This document shows positions 1-9,667 of a stretch of DNA of 64,000 nt, in pieces. Under the pieces are notes generated by a model. The model saw only the letters and a list, made by a program, of their open reading frames with translations. It had not been told where the DNA came from and did not search any database. The stretch is taken from positions 1 through 64,000 of the forward strand of contig CAVRJE010000011.1 in NCBI GenBank assembly GCA_963721365.1, read 5' to 3'. The number at the start of each line of letters is the position of its first letter. The stretch's first letter is position 1. Source of the stretch: CAIQPS01 sp963721365. Its GTDB lineage: Bacteria > Actinomycetota > Thermoleophilia > RBG-16-64-13. A program made the translations under genes and the position numbers.

Positions 1-1213
1 GTCGAGGGCCTTCACGGGGAAGGGCGAGTTGTCGAAGGTCTTCTCCATCATCGCCTGGTGCCTCATCACACATGGGCACACAGCAGCAGCATGATGCGCG
101 CGTGATGAGCATGCATCTGCACGTAGGAGGGCTGTTCTTCATCACGGCAAAGCGCGGGCCACGACGGGCAGCCCGATGAGCGGTGCCGCCGCCGCAACAT
201 TGCCGGACCGCCCACAACGCCAGCAGCAGCATCGGAACCGCGACGACGAGATCACGGCGTGTGACCCGGTGCCGGCCCCGTGAGAGCGCCACCGCGAACA
301 CGACGATCCAGATCCCGCGCGATTCCCCACATGTCGCGGAAGTCGGGCGACTTCCACTCGACGATGTGCGAGAGGATGTCGCCCCGCGGACGGCAACGCG
401 ATCGGGAAGGTCACGAGCTCGACGCCGTACGGGTTGACGACACCAGTTGAAGGCGATCACCGCGCCGGTCGAGCGGCCCGGCGTTCGCGCCCCATTCACG
501 GGGGGCGCGCCGTCGAGCCACCGCCCGAGCAGGTGCAGACCGAGGTAGGCGAACCCGAGCTGGTACGTGCCATGGGTGTTGGCCCACAGCCACATGAGCG
601 CGGGCACGACCACGAGCGGGTGGCGCCCGATCGAGGCTGTCGGGGCAGCCTCCGACGACGCATGAGCGAGCGCGAGCAGGCGCCGCGATCGCCGAGCAGG
701 AGCGGCCGCTCGGACCAGACGGTGTCAGACAGCGGCGCCAGCGCCGGCGAGCGCGTGAGCGTGCCGCACGCGCACCTGATCCGGTCGCGGAGCCAGGCGC
801 AGCGCGAGCGCGGTACGTCAGGATGCCGATGCACGAGCGCCGACGCGGGCCGCCGAAGAGCCGGATGACCAGACGCCGTCCGCCGCGTGCGGGTACGAGC
901 GACGCGCGTACGATGAGCTCGGCGAGCCACGACTGGGCGACCCACTTCGCGTCCCGGGCGCGGTGTACGAGTACGGGTCGCTGGCGCGGGATGCCGTGAT
1001 CGAGGATGTAGGCGCACCGGTGCGCAGGTGCCAGAGGAACGAGTTGTCGCTCAGCTTGCAGTGGGCCGGATCGCCGATGGCGAGCACGCCTGCTGATCGC
1101 GCGGAGCACCGACCCCAGGCCCTGAAGACGGTGCTGCACGCACGCGTGCGTGTTCCGCGATCGCGGGCGCGGACGCCGGCCGGGCGGCGTCGCGGGTGGG
1201 CGCCGTCGGTCAT
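1..1213 (-). pseudogene. Frameshifted polytopic membrane protein (GT-39-like/hypothetical)
   Basis: No single frame covers this stretch, but pieces in successive minus-strand frames form one recognisable protein. Near 1040-980 there is DNSFLWHLRTG, then ILDHGIPR, then KWVAQSWLAELI. Near 430-300 there is NPYGVELVTFPIALP followed by WKSPDFRDMWG-like sequence and a hydrophobic LLALW segment. This order (a D.FWHL.TG head, a WV.QSWL.E motif, a later NPYG motif, then EW.SPDF) is what I know from large actinobacterial membrane proteins of uncertain function that resemble dolichyl-phosphate-mannose glycosyltransferases. At least four frame changes are needed, and the C-terminus runs off the left edge. 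It could be a true pseudogene, but the error density suggests poor consensus. Family assignment is moderate and function is unknown. Confidence 0.45.
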
Positions 1214-1219
1214 CGTCTG

Positions 1220-1845
1220 TCAGCGTCGGCGCAGAGCTTGTCGATCACCTGGACGTGGCCGAGGCATCACGACCACGACGAGCGTGGCCGGGAAGATGCA
1301 GAGCACGAGGGGGAAGAGCATGCGTGACCGGTGCCTTCTGCGCCTGCTCCTGCGCGGCGCAGGCGGCGCCGGGCCCGCATCTCGTCGGCCTGGGAGCGCA
1401 GGATGCCGGGCGATGGACACACCGAAGGTGTCGGCCTGCAGCATGGCGAGGATGAAGGTCCGCGGAGGTCCTCGGGCACGTCGGTGCGCTCGGCCGATGC
1501 GCCCGGAGCGCGTCGGCCCGGGTCGCGCCGATGCGGGTCTCGTGCAGCATGCGGCGGAATCTCGTCGGAGAGCGGGCCGGGCATCCGCGCGCGTGGTGCG
1601 GTCGAGGGCCTGCTCGAAGCCGAGGCCGGCCTCGACGGAGATGACGAGGGAGGTCGAGCGATGTCGGGCAGCTTGCGGGAGATCTCCTTCTGACGATCCT
1701 CGATCTTGCGGTTCAGCATGACGTCGGGGTACAGGAACGAGACGCCCCAGAGAACGCCGACACCGACCAACAACATCGGACCCGAGAGGCCCAGCGTCAG
1801 GGTCAGCGGAAGCCAGAGCACCACCGACACGAGGCCGAGGAGCTG
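1220..1845 (-). pseudogene. TadC-like type II/IV pilus secretion protein fragment
   Basis: Minus-strand frames give a hydrophobic segment (VLWLPLTLTLGLSGPMLLVG), then the motif YPDVMLNRKIEDRQKEISRKLPD, which is typical of the cytoplasmic part of TadC/GspF-family inner-membrane platform proteins of the tight-adherence pilus. A second frame supplies the expected C-terminal membrane segment (RMLFPLVLCIFPATLVVVV) near 1300-1260. The middle is scrambled by several indels. The N-terminal membrane half of a normal TadC (about 300 residues) is absent because the sequence meets an unrelated gene at about 1845. No other tad genes lie nearby, which supports the view that this segment does not belong next to what follows it. 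Confidence 0.55.
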
Positions 1846-1852
1846 CCACCGC

Positions 1853-2743
1853 GGTCGCCAGGTCGTTGAGGAAGGGCGCCATCTTCGTGGCCGACAGGTA
1901 GGGCACCAGGATCGAGACGCCGTCCTGGGTCTTGGAGGCGAAGTCCATGTACGCGATGATCTCTTCGGTATCGAGAGTCCAGGAGCGGTCGCCGTTGGTG
2001 AGTTGTATCGGCGAGCCTGTCATCGTCATCGCCTGCTTGAGCGCTTGGTCGTAGTCATCGGCCTGTACGGTGGGGTCTTTGACCGCCATCGGTACGGGGA
2101 GCTCGGTCGCATGGAGGGTGAGCAGCACGGCCTTGAGCTGGGAAGCGAGCGCCTCCCGGTCGACGACGCGTCCCTTTTGGCCCTTGACGATCTTGATCTT
2201 GGGCCCGTCGAACACCAGGCCTGCGTTGATGGGAGGGAGGTCCACGGATCGGGCCACATCGGCGGCGATCTGGTCGACCTTGGCGCTGTCTATCGTGCCT
2301 TCCAGAGGTATCTGCTTGTCCTTGAAATACATCGCGAACCCGCGGAACCGGTCGACTATGAAGTTGCTCTTTCGCGACGCGTCCATGGCCGTGCGCACCG
2401 TCGCCGCGGTGTCGACCTTGGTTCCGACGTCCTCGGGGGCGACCGTCCACTTCTTGTCCCCGCTCGTCAGCGTTATCCGGTTCTTCTGGGCTTCCTCCAC
2501 ACGCAGATCGAGCGCGGCCTTCGCCTCCTCTGGGGTCAGACCGCCGAGTTGGACGCCGGATACCGTGACCCCCGCATGGACTTTGCCGCGATACAGCGTG
2601 GAGTCGATCAGCAGCGCCAACAGTATGAGGATGACGACGGCGCCGACTGCCGCGAGGATGATCGTTCGCCGGCGACGGCGACGGCCTTTCTTAACCAGGG
2701 TCCTATTTGTCAAGGAGGATAGACTCCAGACTTCGAGCGACAA
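1853..2743 (-). CDS. VanW/YoaR-like peptidoglycan-binding membrane protein, truncated
   Basis: The first 20 or so residues are basic (KKGRRRRRR) and are followed by one membrane segment (TIILAAVGAVVILILLALLI). An extracytoplasmic region follows with two copies of the four-stranded PG-binding fold seen before VanW domains: the first has SGVQLGGLTPEEAKAAL and the second lies around residues 200-290. Proteins of this type are cell-surface proteins in Gram-positive bacteria, and their C-terminal VanW domain is missing here. The protein-like sequence stops at FLNDLATAV (about 1852), after which the frame is only a shadow of the TadC fragment. The start is uncertain (TTG at 2743 or 2710) and no good ribosome-binding site is visible. 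The truncation may be an assembly artefact. Confidence 0.6.
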
Positions 2744-2863
2744 CGGGCGTCAACAAGCTTCGACAGGCTTCAGGATAGCCCAAACCCCGCGGTGCGACGA
2801 CCCTGGGGACCGCAAAACACGCCCTCGGCCGGCCGCGACGCGGGCCGAGGGACCGGCCGGGCG

Positions 2864-3082
2864 TTACTGCTTGCCGAAGAGGCCCCCAACGGCTCCCTCC
2901 ACGGCACCGAGGTCGACGCCACCCGCGCCGCCGGAGCCACCCGCCACCACTTTGTCGAGCTGACCGGCGATGGGCTCGGGCAGTCTCTCCTTGAGAAAGC
3001 CGAGCACGGTGGTCACTGCCTTCTCGGCTTGTTCCGACGAAATGCCGACTTTTCCGGCCACCAGCTTCACGAGCTCGTCCAT
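2864..3082 (-). CDS. Small conserved protein (DUF2267/DUF2780-like)
   Basis: A 72-residue protein begins MDELVKLVAGKVGISSEQAEKA, continues through an amphipathic helix (VLGFLKERLPEPIAGQLD) and ends in a glycine-rich tail (GGSGGAGG, then GAVGGLFGKQ). The helical head resembles small proteins grouped under DUF2267 or DUF2780, but I cannot decide between them. A GGGAG stretch lies a few bases before the ATG. It is 25 bp downstream of the flavin oxidoreductase on the same strand, so it may be the last gene of that transcript. No enzyme motif, membrane segment or signal peptide is visible and its role is unknown. Confidence 0.6.
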   Translation of the reverse strand: MDELVKLVAGKVGISSEQAEKAVTTVLGFLKERLPEPIAGQLDKVVAGGSGGAGGVDLGAVEGAVGGLFGKQ

Positions 3083-3107
3083 GAGTGCTCCCTCAGATCG
3101 CGTTCCT

Positions 3108-5183
3108 CTAGATCGCGTTGCCTATCTTCCACCCGGCCGAGGTGGCGTCCGGAATAAGGCCCGGCTCGTCGCAGTCGCCGATGGAGTAGACCTCGGGGAC
3201 CTTACCCTGCAGGGCGTCCTCCAAATCGTGGTTGCCGGTGAACGGCAGCGCGCATATCACGCTGTCCGCCTCGATGGTCCGCAGCTCGCCCTCTTTGGTG
3301 GTGAGCGTCAGGCCCTTGTCGGTGATCTCGACGAGTTGCACCCCGGCCAACCTCTCCACGCCCTTCTTGTCGAACCAGTAGAAGAGCCGTGTCTTCCGTT
3401 CGGGATACATGCTCTTGCCCAGTTCTTCGTCGGTGTCGACTATGGTCACCTTGCGGCCCCGCTTGGTCAGGAACTCGCCCAACTGGCAGCCCTGGATGGC
3501 GCCGCCGATGATGACGGCTTTCTTGCCCACCGGCATCCACACGCTGGTGAGGTCCCGCAGCGTCTTGGGTCCCAACAACCGCAGGTAGAACTGGAGAGTG
3601 CCGTAGAGGTCGCTGCTCCTCACCACGTTCTTGCCGTAGACACCCGGCACATCGGGCAGGGTCGGCTTGCCTCCCGCGGCTATGATCACCACGTCGGGCT
3701 CGGCCGCTTCGATGGCGTCGGCGTCGATCTCCTTGCCCAACTGGACATCGACGCCGTACTTCTTGACCTGCCTCCGCAGGAACCAGATGACCTCGCGCAC
3801 GTCCTCGACCTTGAAGCCTTTGACCATCGCCGCGAGCGACATCGATCCGCCGAGGTACTTGCCTTTCTCCCACAGGCTGACGTCGTGCCCGCGCATGGCC
3901 GCTACCCGGGCAGCCTGCATACCGGCCGGACCGCCGCCGATCACCAGGACCTTCTTCTTGATCGCGAGCGGGGTCAGGTCGTACGACTCGGTGCCGAAGC
4001 AGGCGTTGATACGGCAATGCCTGGGGACGTTGTACGTGCTGCTGCAGTGCCCGCACTTGGTGCAGGGCTGGACCTCGAGGGCTCGGCCGGTGCGCATCTT
4101 GTTGGGATACTCGGCATCGGCGAAGATGCGCCGGTTCATGCCCACGATGTCGCATTTCCCCTCGCGGATGGCTTCGTCGCCCGTCGGGACGTCGAATCCG
4201 CATACCGATAGGACGGGGATCGACACTACCTGCTTGATGGCGGTCGCCAGAGGCAGGTTGCAGCGGGCCCCGTAGTGGGTCCAGTCCATCTCTTTAGGGA
4301 ACTCGCTCAACGGGATGTGCGGTTCGGGATAGAAAAGGGTGTCGCTGAGGTACGAGCCCTGGTGCATGCCCACCCAGTGAGAGCGGATGTGCAGGGAATC
4401 GACCCCAGCCTGCTCGCAGATCTGGGCCAGCTTCTTGTTCTCTTCGAGGCTGAGGCCCAGGTCGCCCACCCCGAACTCGATACCGTTCAGGAACGCCTGG
4501 ATGGCGAAATCCGGTCCCACGCGCTTTCTGACCGCTTCGATGATCTGCAGGAGGAAGCGGGTGCGGTTCTCCCAGTTCTGAGCCCCGTACATGTCGTCAC
4601 GCCGGTTCCAGAAACGGGACAGGAAGGTGTCGAGCAGATGATCGGCGCCCGCGTGGATCTCGACGCCGTCAAAGCCACAGTCGGCCAGGCGACCGGCCGA
4701 GGCGGCGTACCGCTCCACCAACTCCTCGATCTCCTCGATGGTCAGCGACGCCGGGGGCTCGTCTTCGTGCACGTCGAATATGGAGGGAAAGGTGACCGGC
4801 GACGCGGCCACCCGCTTGGCGATGTTGGCGTATATGCCACCCCAGGGGCCGCGATGGTAGAACTGCATGAAGCAGGGGATGCCCCCCTTGTGGATCTCCT
4901 TGGCGAGATCCTCGATGTCTTTGAGGTATTTGTCGTTGTCGACCCGGAGGCGGCGATCCCCCTCGTCGGCCAGCGGCCACTCCATGGCCGGCGTCTCGAC
5001 GATGATCAGGCCCACCCCGCCCTTCGCCACGTTTCCGTAGAACGCTTTCGCGAGCGGCCCAAAGCGGCGGTCGCCCGAATCGAACAGGTAGGTCTGGGCC
5101 GCGGTCTTCGCGATCCGGTTCTTGAGCTGCACCTTGCCGATGTTGATCGGGGAGAACAGGTGCTCGTAGCGGGGTTCTGCCAT
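3108..5183 (-). CDS. Old Yellow Enzyme-family NAD(P)H:flavin oxidoreductase (2,4-dienoyl-CoA reductase type)
   Basis: An intact 691-residue protein with the three-part layout of FadH/trimethylamine dehydrogenase-type enzymes. Residues 1-360 form an FMN-binding TIM barrel (LKNRIAKTAAQT, then GFDGVEIHAGADHLLDTFLS). A cysteine cluster C-x2-C-x2-C-x9-C-x4-C (CTKCGHCSS...CRINACFG) binds a 4Fe-4S centre. A C-terminal FAD/NAD(P) domain carries VLVIGGGPAGMQAA and a second dinucleotide fold (KAVIIGGAIQG). Such enzymes reduce activated C=C bonds using NAD(P)H. The ATG at 5183 is chosen because GAGGAGG lies 7 bases upstream; a TTG 15 bases earlier is less likely. It follows beta subunit copy 1 by 23 bp, so it is probably co-transcribed with that molybdoenzyme and may act on its ring product. 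The substrate is inference. Confidence 0.85.
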   Translation of the reverse strand: MAEPRYEHLFSPINIGKVQLKNRIAKTAAQTYLFDSGDRRFGPLAKAFYGNVAKGGVGLIIVETPAMEWPLADEGDRRLRVDNDKYLKDIEDLAKEIHKGGIPCFMQFYHRGPWGGIYANIAKRVAASPVTFPSIFDVHEDEPPASLTIEEIEELVERYAASAGRLADCGFDGVEIHAGADHLLDTFLSRFWNRRDDMYGAQNWENRTRFLLQIIEAVRKRVGPDFAIQAFLNGIEFGVGDLGLSLEENKKLAQICEQAGVDSLHIRSHWVGMHQGSYLSDTLFYPEPHIPLSEFPKEMDWTHYGARCNLPLATAIKQVVSIPVLSVCGFDVPTGDEAIREGKCDIVGMNRRIFADAEYPNKMRTGRALEVQPCTKCGHCSSTYNVPRHCRINACFGTESYDLTPLAIKKKVLVIGGGPAGMQAARVAAMRGHDVSLWEKGKYLGGSMSLAAMVKGFKVEDVREVIWFLRRQVKKYGVDVQLGKEIDADAIEAAEPDVVIIAAGGKPTLPDVPGVYGKNVVRSSDLYGTLQFYLRLLGPKTLRDLTSVWMPVGKKAVIIGGAIQGCQLGEFLTKRGRKVTIVDTDEELGKSMYPERKTRLFYWFDKKGVERLAGVQLVEITDKGLTLTTKEGELRTIEADSVICALPFTGNHDLEDALQGKVPEVYSIGDCDEPGLIPDATSAGWKIGNAI

Positions 5184-5206
5184 TAACTGCCTCCTCAAAC
5201 AGCGCT

Positions 5207-6030
5207 CTAGGGTAAGGGGATGTCTCCCAGGTTGATGTCTTGGGTGGTCGTATCCAGAGTGGAGAAGAGTTTAACCCTTCCTTCGCTCTCTATCTTGAGC
5301 TCGTACACGCCGTCGTCGATCCCTTCGAACCAGAAGTCGCCGTAGCTGTCGGTCTCGGTGGTGTAGGTGCGGCCGTCGGCCCCCTTCAAGGTGGCCGTGG
5401 CTCCGATGACCACCTCTTCTTCCACCGGCTCGTAGAGAGTGCCGGCGATGAACTTCTTGGGCAGGTTGAGGTAGTAGACCCGGGGCTTCACCTGGTCTTT
5501 GAGTTCCGGCTTCCACACCTGGCCCGGGCGATGAGCTCCTGGGCCTCATCCTCGTCCATCATGCGGATGGCCAGGGTGGGGCAGGCATCGGCGCAGCGGG
5601 GCTCGGCCCAGCCGTCGTCCAAGAGGTGGGCGCACCCGGTGCACTTCTGCGCCAGGTTGAGGTCCTCGTTGAAGAAGATGGCGTCGTAGGGGCAGGCGTC
5701 CACGCACAGTTCGTGCAGCCCGGTGCACTTGACCGGGTCGATGATGACCATGCCGTCTTCGCGCTGGTAGAGCGCGCCCTCGACGGGGCAGGACGCGATG
5801 CAGGGAGCGTTGTCGCAGTGCATGCAAAGATGCGGGCGATAGGCCACCTTCACCTTGGGCACCGTGCCCCGCACCCGCTCGGTGAGTTCGAGCCAGAACT
5901 GCCCGGTGTCGGGCTGCGGTTTGGCGATGGGGCTCCAGTCGTTGCCCACGTGCTCGTCTTTGCAGACGATCTGGCAGTTATGGCAGCCGTTGCACTTGGC
6001 GACGTCGATGACGAAGACCTTCTTGGCCAT
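5207..6030 (-). CDS. Transhydroxylase-type iron-sulfur beta subunit, copy 1 (frameshifted)
   Basis: The N-terminal half is a DmsB/PhsB-like ferredoxin: CNGCHNCQIVC at residue 13, CMHCDNAPCIASCP, CTGLHELCVDACP and CTGCAHL...CADACP. These can hold about three 4Fe-4S clusters. The C-terminal 100 residues are a beta-rich Cna-B/carboxypeptidase-regulatory-like domain (VVIGATATLKGADGRTYTTE). A ferredoxin followed by such a beta barrel is the architecture of the small subunit of Pelobacter pyrogallol-phloroglucinol transhydroxylase. The ATG at 6030 has GGGAGG just upstream and lies 2 bp after the alpha subunit stop. A frame change at about 5520, between the two domains, leaves the C-terminal part in another frame. 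It should pass electrons to or from alpha copy 1. Confidence 0.8.
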
Positions 6031-6032
6031 GG

Positions 6033-8671
6033 TTACCTCCCCTCCTCGACCCACGCGTTGAAGCGCAACCCCGACCCGGGGTCGTACTCGCGCGCAAAGG
6101 CCTCGGGATAGTCGGTCCTCCACCGCTCCCATTGCGCCATGGTGACCCGCTCGACTTCGGCCAGGAAGCCGCTCGTGGCCTGGCCGGCGGCGTGCTTGGA
6201 GGTCAGCCCCTCGGGAGCGATGGCGTTGATCGCCCCTCCCCGGTCGAGCTCACAGGGGATGATGAAGTCGGCGCGGGCTCCGTGGTCGATGGAGATGGCG
6301 CCCGGCATGATCCGCTCCCATACCAGGGCGCCGCAGAGCACTCCGCCTCTCTCGTTGAAAACGCGGACGACGTCGCCGTTCTTGATGCCTCGAGCCTCGG
6401 CGTCCTGCGGGTTGATCCAGCACGGCTCGTACTGATAGCCGTCGAACCCCTTCACCTTGCCCGTGACGGCCTCCTTGGTCCAGGGGATGTCGTCGCACTG
6501 CGCGTGCACCCGCCAGCGGCCATGGTTGGACATGACCAGCAGCGGATACGCCTTCGCCCGCTTGCTGGAGATGCGCTCGTCGTGGGTGATGCCCTTCTCG
6601 ATCCACTTGGGGATAGGCGGCCGCTCCGTGTCGGTGGGGAAGGCCTTCTCCAGGCTCTCCGAGTAGAACTCGAGCTTGCCGGTGGGAGTGGGGATGGGAT
6701 TGGCCTCCGGGTCTTTGTAGAAGTCGTACCAGCCGGCCGTATGCTTCTGCCAGTCCTTTTCGTACGGAACCACGAAGTAGTCCTTCTCCTGGAACTCTTC
6801 CCAGCTGACTATCTTGTCAAAGCCCATCCCGTCAAAGACGGCTTTGATCAGCTCGGCCTCGGTGAAGCCGTCGGTGACCTCGTCGAGCATGCCGAGCTTC
6901 TCGGCCACCGCGCACACGGCCTCGTAGTCGCTCTTGGATTCGCCCACCGGCTCGATGGCCGGCCGCATCCGCAGCACGCTCTGGAAGCTGTCCCCGTCGC
7001 GCAGGCAGAGCATGATGTCGTCGACCTCGAGGGTGGTGTTGGTCGGCAGGATGATGTCGGAGTAGAGGCAGTCGTTCTCCAGCCAGGGATGCTGGGCGAC
7101 TATGAATTCGATCTTGGGGCTCCGCATGGCTTCGACGACGTCGTTGCCGCAGTTCCAGCAGGTGACGCGGCAAGGAGTGTCGGTCCACATCATGTGGAAC
7201 TCCGTCCCGCCCTCTTCAGCCGGGATGGGGTAGGTGTACTTCTTGTACTGGTCGGAGGTCGGCTCCTCGTGGCCGCCGGTGCCCCAGAAGTCGACGGGCG
7301 GCCGGTGTATGGCCTCCTCGATCAGGGTCTTGGGTATGAGCTGTTTGCCCCAGGCCTGGGGCGTGCCCCTGTGCGGCTTCAGCAGCCGGTCGCCGGCGGG
7401 CGAGTCGGCCAGGTTGTTGAACATGTCCATGTACTGCCTGCCGGCGCCGAGGACGTTCCGGGGCATGCCCAGATAGGCGATCTGCGCCTGGTGGACGCCC
7501 GGTCTGCCGAGCCCCTGCATGCCCAGGAGGACGACCTCCAGCCGGGCCGGCTCGTGCGAGTAGGGGCCGCGGGCCATGCCGCCGGCGAAGTAGTGGCCGA
7601 TGGTGACGATCTTCTTGGCCCAGTCACGAGCCAGCGCCTTGATGGTCCAGACCGGCACGCCGCACTTCTCCGACGCCCACCTCGGCGTCTTCGGCACGCC
7701 GTCTTCTTCGCCCGAGGACGTAGGCCTTGATCTTGTCGAAGCCGACCGTGTGGGTCTCGACGTACTCCTTGTCGTACGTGCCCTCTGTGATCCACATGTA
7801 CATGACCGCCAACTGAAGGGCGGCGTCGGTGTTGGGGAGTATGGGGATCCACTTGTCGGCGTGGATGGCGACCGCGTAGTTGACGTCCGGGCAGATGTAG
7901 ACCTGCTTGAGGCCGATCTCGGTCCAGAAGAAGAGTAGCCGGCTGGCGAACTGGCCCCGGAAGCCCCACGGCGTGGTCTCCGGATCGCCTCCCCAGACGA
8001 CCACCATGTCGCTGTTCTGGACGATGTCGTTCACGATGTTGTCGGCCGGGTTCATCATGCCGACCAGGCCCTTGCCCCACACGTGCCTGGCCCCCCAGTA
8101 CCAGCCTTCCCAGCTGTCGGGGTTGCGCACCTGCTGCGTGAAGCCGCCCATCTTGTCGAGGAGCAGCGTGGAGCAGCCGTGGGGCGCGTGGATGAACTTG
8201 CACTCCCCGTGCCCGTCGCCCTGGACGAGGATGGCCAGCGGACCGTACTCCTTGTGGATCCGCCTGATCTCAGCCGGCGATCAGGTCGGTCGCCTCGTCC
8301 CAGGAGATGCGCACGTACTTGCTCTTGCCCCGGTTCTGGGTATTCCTCTCGCCGTTCGGGTCCCAGTCCACCCGCTTGAGCGGGTACTTGACGCGGTTGG
8401 GCGAGTACGTGCGTTTCTTGTAGGCCAGGCTCCAGGGGGCAGGCGCCGCCTTGAGCAGCGGTTCCAGGGTCTTGCCGTTCTTCGTGATCTTCCAGGGGTT
8501 GAACGTATCGGGGTCGTACTTGGAGTCCCAGTGGAGCGGCCTGATGCGGATGACCTTTCCGTCCTTCACGTCCACGGCGCAAGGGACGGCGCCGTAGATG
8601 CCTCCGCTGAGGCCGAGCGACTTCAGGACGGTCTTCTGCACACCCTTGCCGGTGCCTTCCTTGTCGGCCAT
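6033..8671 (-). CDS. Molybdopterin oxidoreductase alpha subunit, transhydroxylase/catechol dehydroxylase type, copy 1 (two indels)
   Basis: The span encodes about 879 residues, close to the 875 of Pelobacter transhydroxylase large subunit. The N-terminus (LGLSGGIYGAVPCAVDVKDG) lacks the CxxCxxxC cluster of most DMSO-reductase relatives, which is also true of transhydroxylase. Mo-bisMGD domain signatures follow: SWDEATDLIA, VVVWGGDPETT, GMQGLGRPGVHQ, CRVTCWNCGND, and near the end IKNGDVVRVFNERG and DHGARADF. No Tat signal is seen, so a cytoplasmic location is likely. Single-base indels near 8276 and 7708 split it. AAGGTGGGG precedes the ATG. Relatives move or remove ring hydroxyl groups (pyrogallol, catechols), and acetylene hydratase is a further relative. 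The family is well supported but the exact substrate is not. Confidence 0.8.
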
Positions 8672-8752
8672 TGCCCCACCTTTCTAGAGTCGGTCGGGAG
8701 ACTGGCTACATCATAGTCCGAGTTCTGCACTGGGAGGAACACTCGAAACGCG

Positions 8753-8787
8753 GCCGGCCACGCTCTTGTGGCAAGAGCGTGGCCGGC
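8753..8787 (-). terminator. Perfect 16-bp hairpin between the two transhydroxylase units
   Basis: The arms GCCGGCCACGCTCTTG (8753-8768) and CAAGAGCGTGGCCGGC (8772-8787) are perfect inverse complements around a 3-base loop. The hairpin lies 52-86 bases beyond the stop of beta copy 2 and 80 bases before the start of alpha copy 1, both read on the minus strand. No long U-tract follows on that strand, only GCGTTTCGAG. It is probably a terminator separating the two units, or an attenuating or mRNA-stabilising stem. Confidence 0.65.
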
Positions 8788-8838
8788 TGAATGCCTCAGT
8801 CAAACTGGCGAAACCTCCAACGCTGAAGGCAAGCGCCG

Positions 8839-9665
8839 CTACGTCAGCGGGATGTCTCCAAGGTTGATGTCGAGCTCGCTGGTGTCGAGACCGGTGAAGG
8901 CCTTGACCTTGGCGCCTTGCTTCAGCTCCAGGTCGTACACGCCGTCGTCGATCCCTTCGAACCAGAAGTCGCCGTAGCTGTCGGTCTCGGTGGTGTAGGT
9001 GCGGCCGTCGGCCCCCTTCAAGGTGGCCGTGGCTCCGATGACCACCTCTTCTTCCACCGGCTCGTAGAGAGTGCCGGCGATGAACTTCTTGGGCAGGTTG
9101 AGGTAGTAGACCCGGGGCTTCACCTGCGTCTTTGAGCTCCGGCTTCCACACCTGGCCCTGTGGCGATGAGCTCCTGGGCCTCGTCCTCGTCCATGATGCC
9201 GGATGGCCAGGGTGGGGCAGGCATCGGCGCAGCGGGGCTCGGCCCAGCCGTCGTCTAGGAGGTGGGCGCACCCGGTGCACTTCTGGGCCAGGTTGAGGTC
9301 CTCGTTGAAGAAGATGGCGTCGTAGGGGCAGGCGTCCACGCAGTTGCGTGCAGCCCGGTGCACTTGACCGCGTCGATGATGACCATGCCGTCTTCGCGCT
9401 GGTAGAGCGCGCCCTCGATGGGGCAGGACGCGATGCAGGGCGCGTTGTCGCAGTGCATGCAAAGATGCGGGCGATAGGCCACCTTCACCTTGGGCACCGT
9501 GCCCCGCACCCGCTCGGTGAGGTCGAGCCAGAACTGGCCGATGTCGGGCTGCGGTTTGGCGATGGGGCTCCAGTCGTTGCCCACGTGCTCGTCTTTGCAG
9601 ACGATCTGGCAGTTATGGCAGCCGTTGCACTTGGCCACGTCGATGACGAAGACTTTCTTGGCCAT
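8839..9665 (-). CDS. Transhydroxylase-type iron-sulfur beta subunit, copy 2 (frameshifted)
   Basis: This is a near-duplicate of the beta subunit at 5207-6030. It has the same ferredoxin cysteine motifs (CNGCHNCQIVC, CMHCDNAPCIASCP with IEG instead of VEG after it, CADACP) and the same C-terminal beta domain. The 193 bases 8934-9126 match 5302-5494 exactly as far as I can read, while the last 30 residues differ (KQGAKVKAFTGLDTSELDINLG). The ATG at 9665 has the same GGGAGGTAACC leader as copy 1. Indels are evident near 9345 (in the CTGLH region), near 9200 and twice near 9130-9165. Its partner is alpha copy 2 immediately upstream. Confidence 0.75.
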
Positions 9666-9667
9666 GG

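Noticed and set aside
4275..5186. Plus-strand 303-residue frame opposite the flavin oxidoreductase
   Set aside because: A shadow of the minus-strand gene, with no family motif.
6132..7730. Plus-strand 532-residue frame opposite transhydroxylase alpha copy 1
   Set aside because: It arises from GC-rich codon bias on the other strand.
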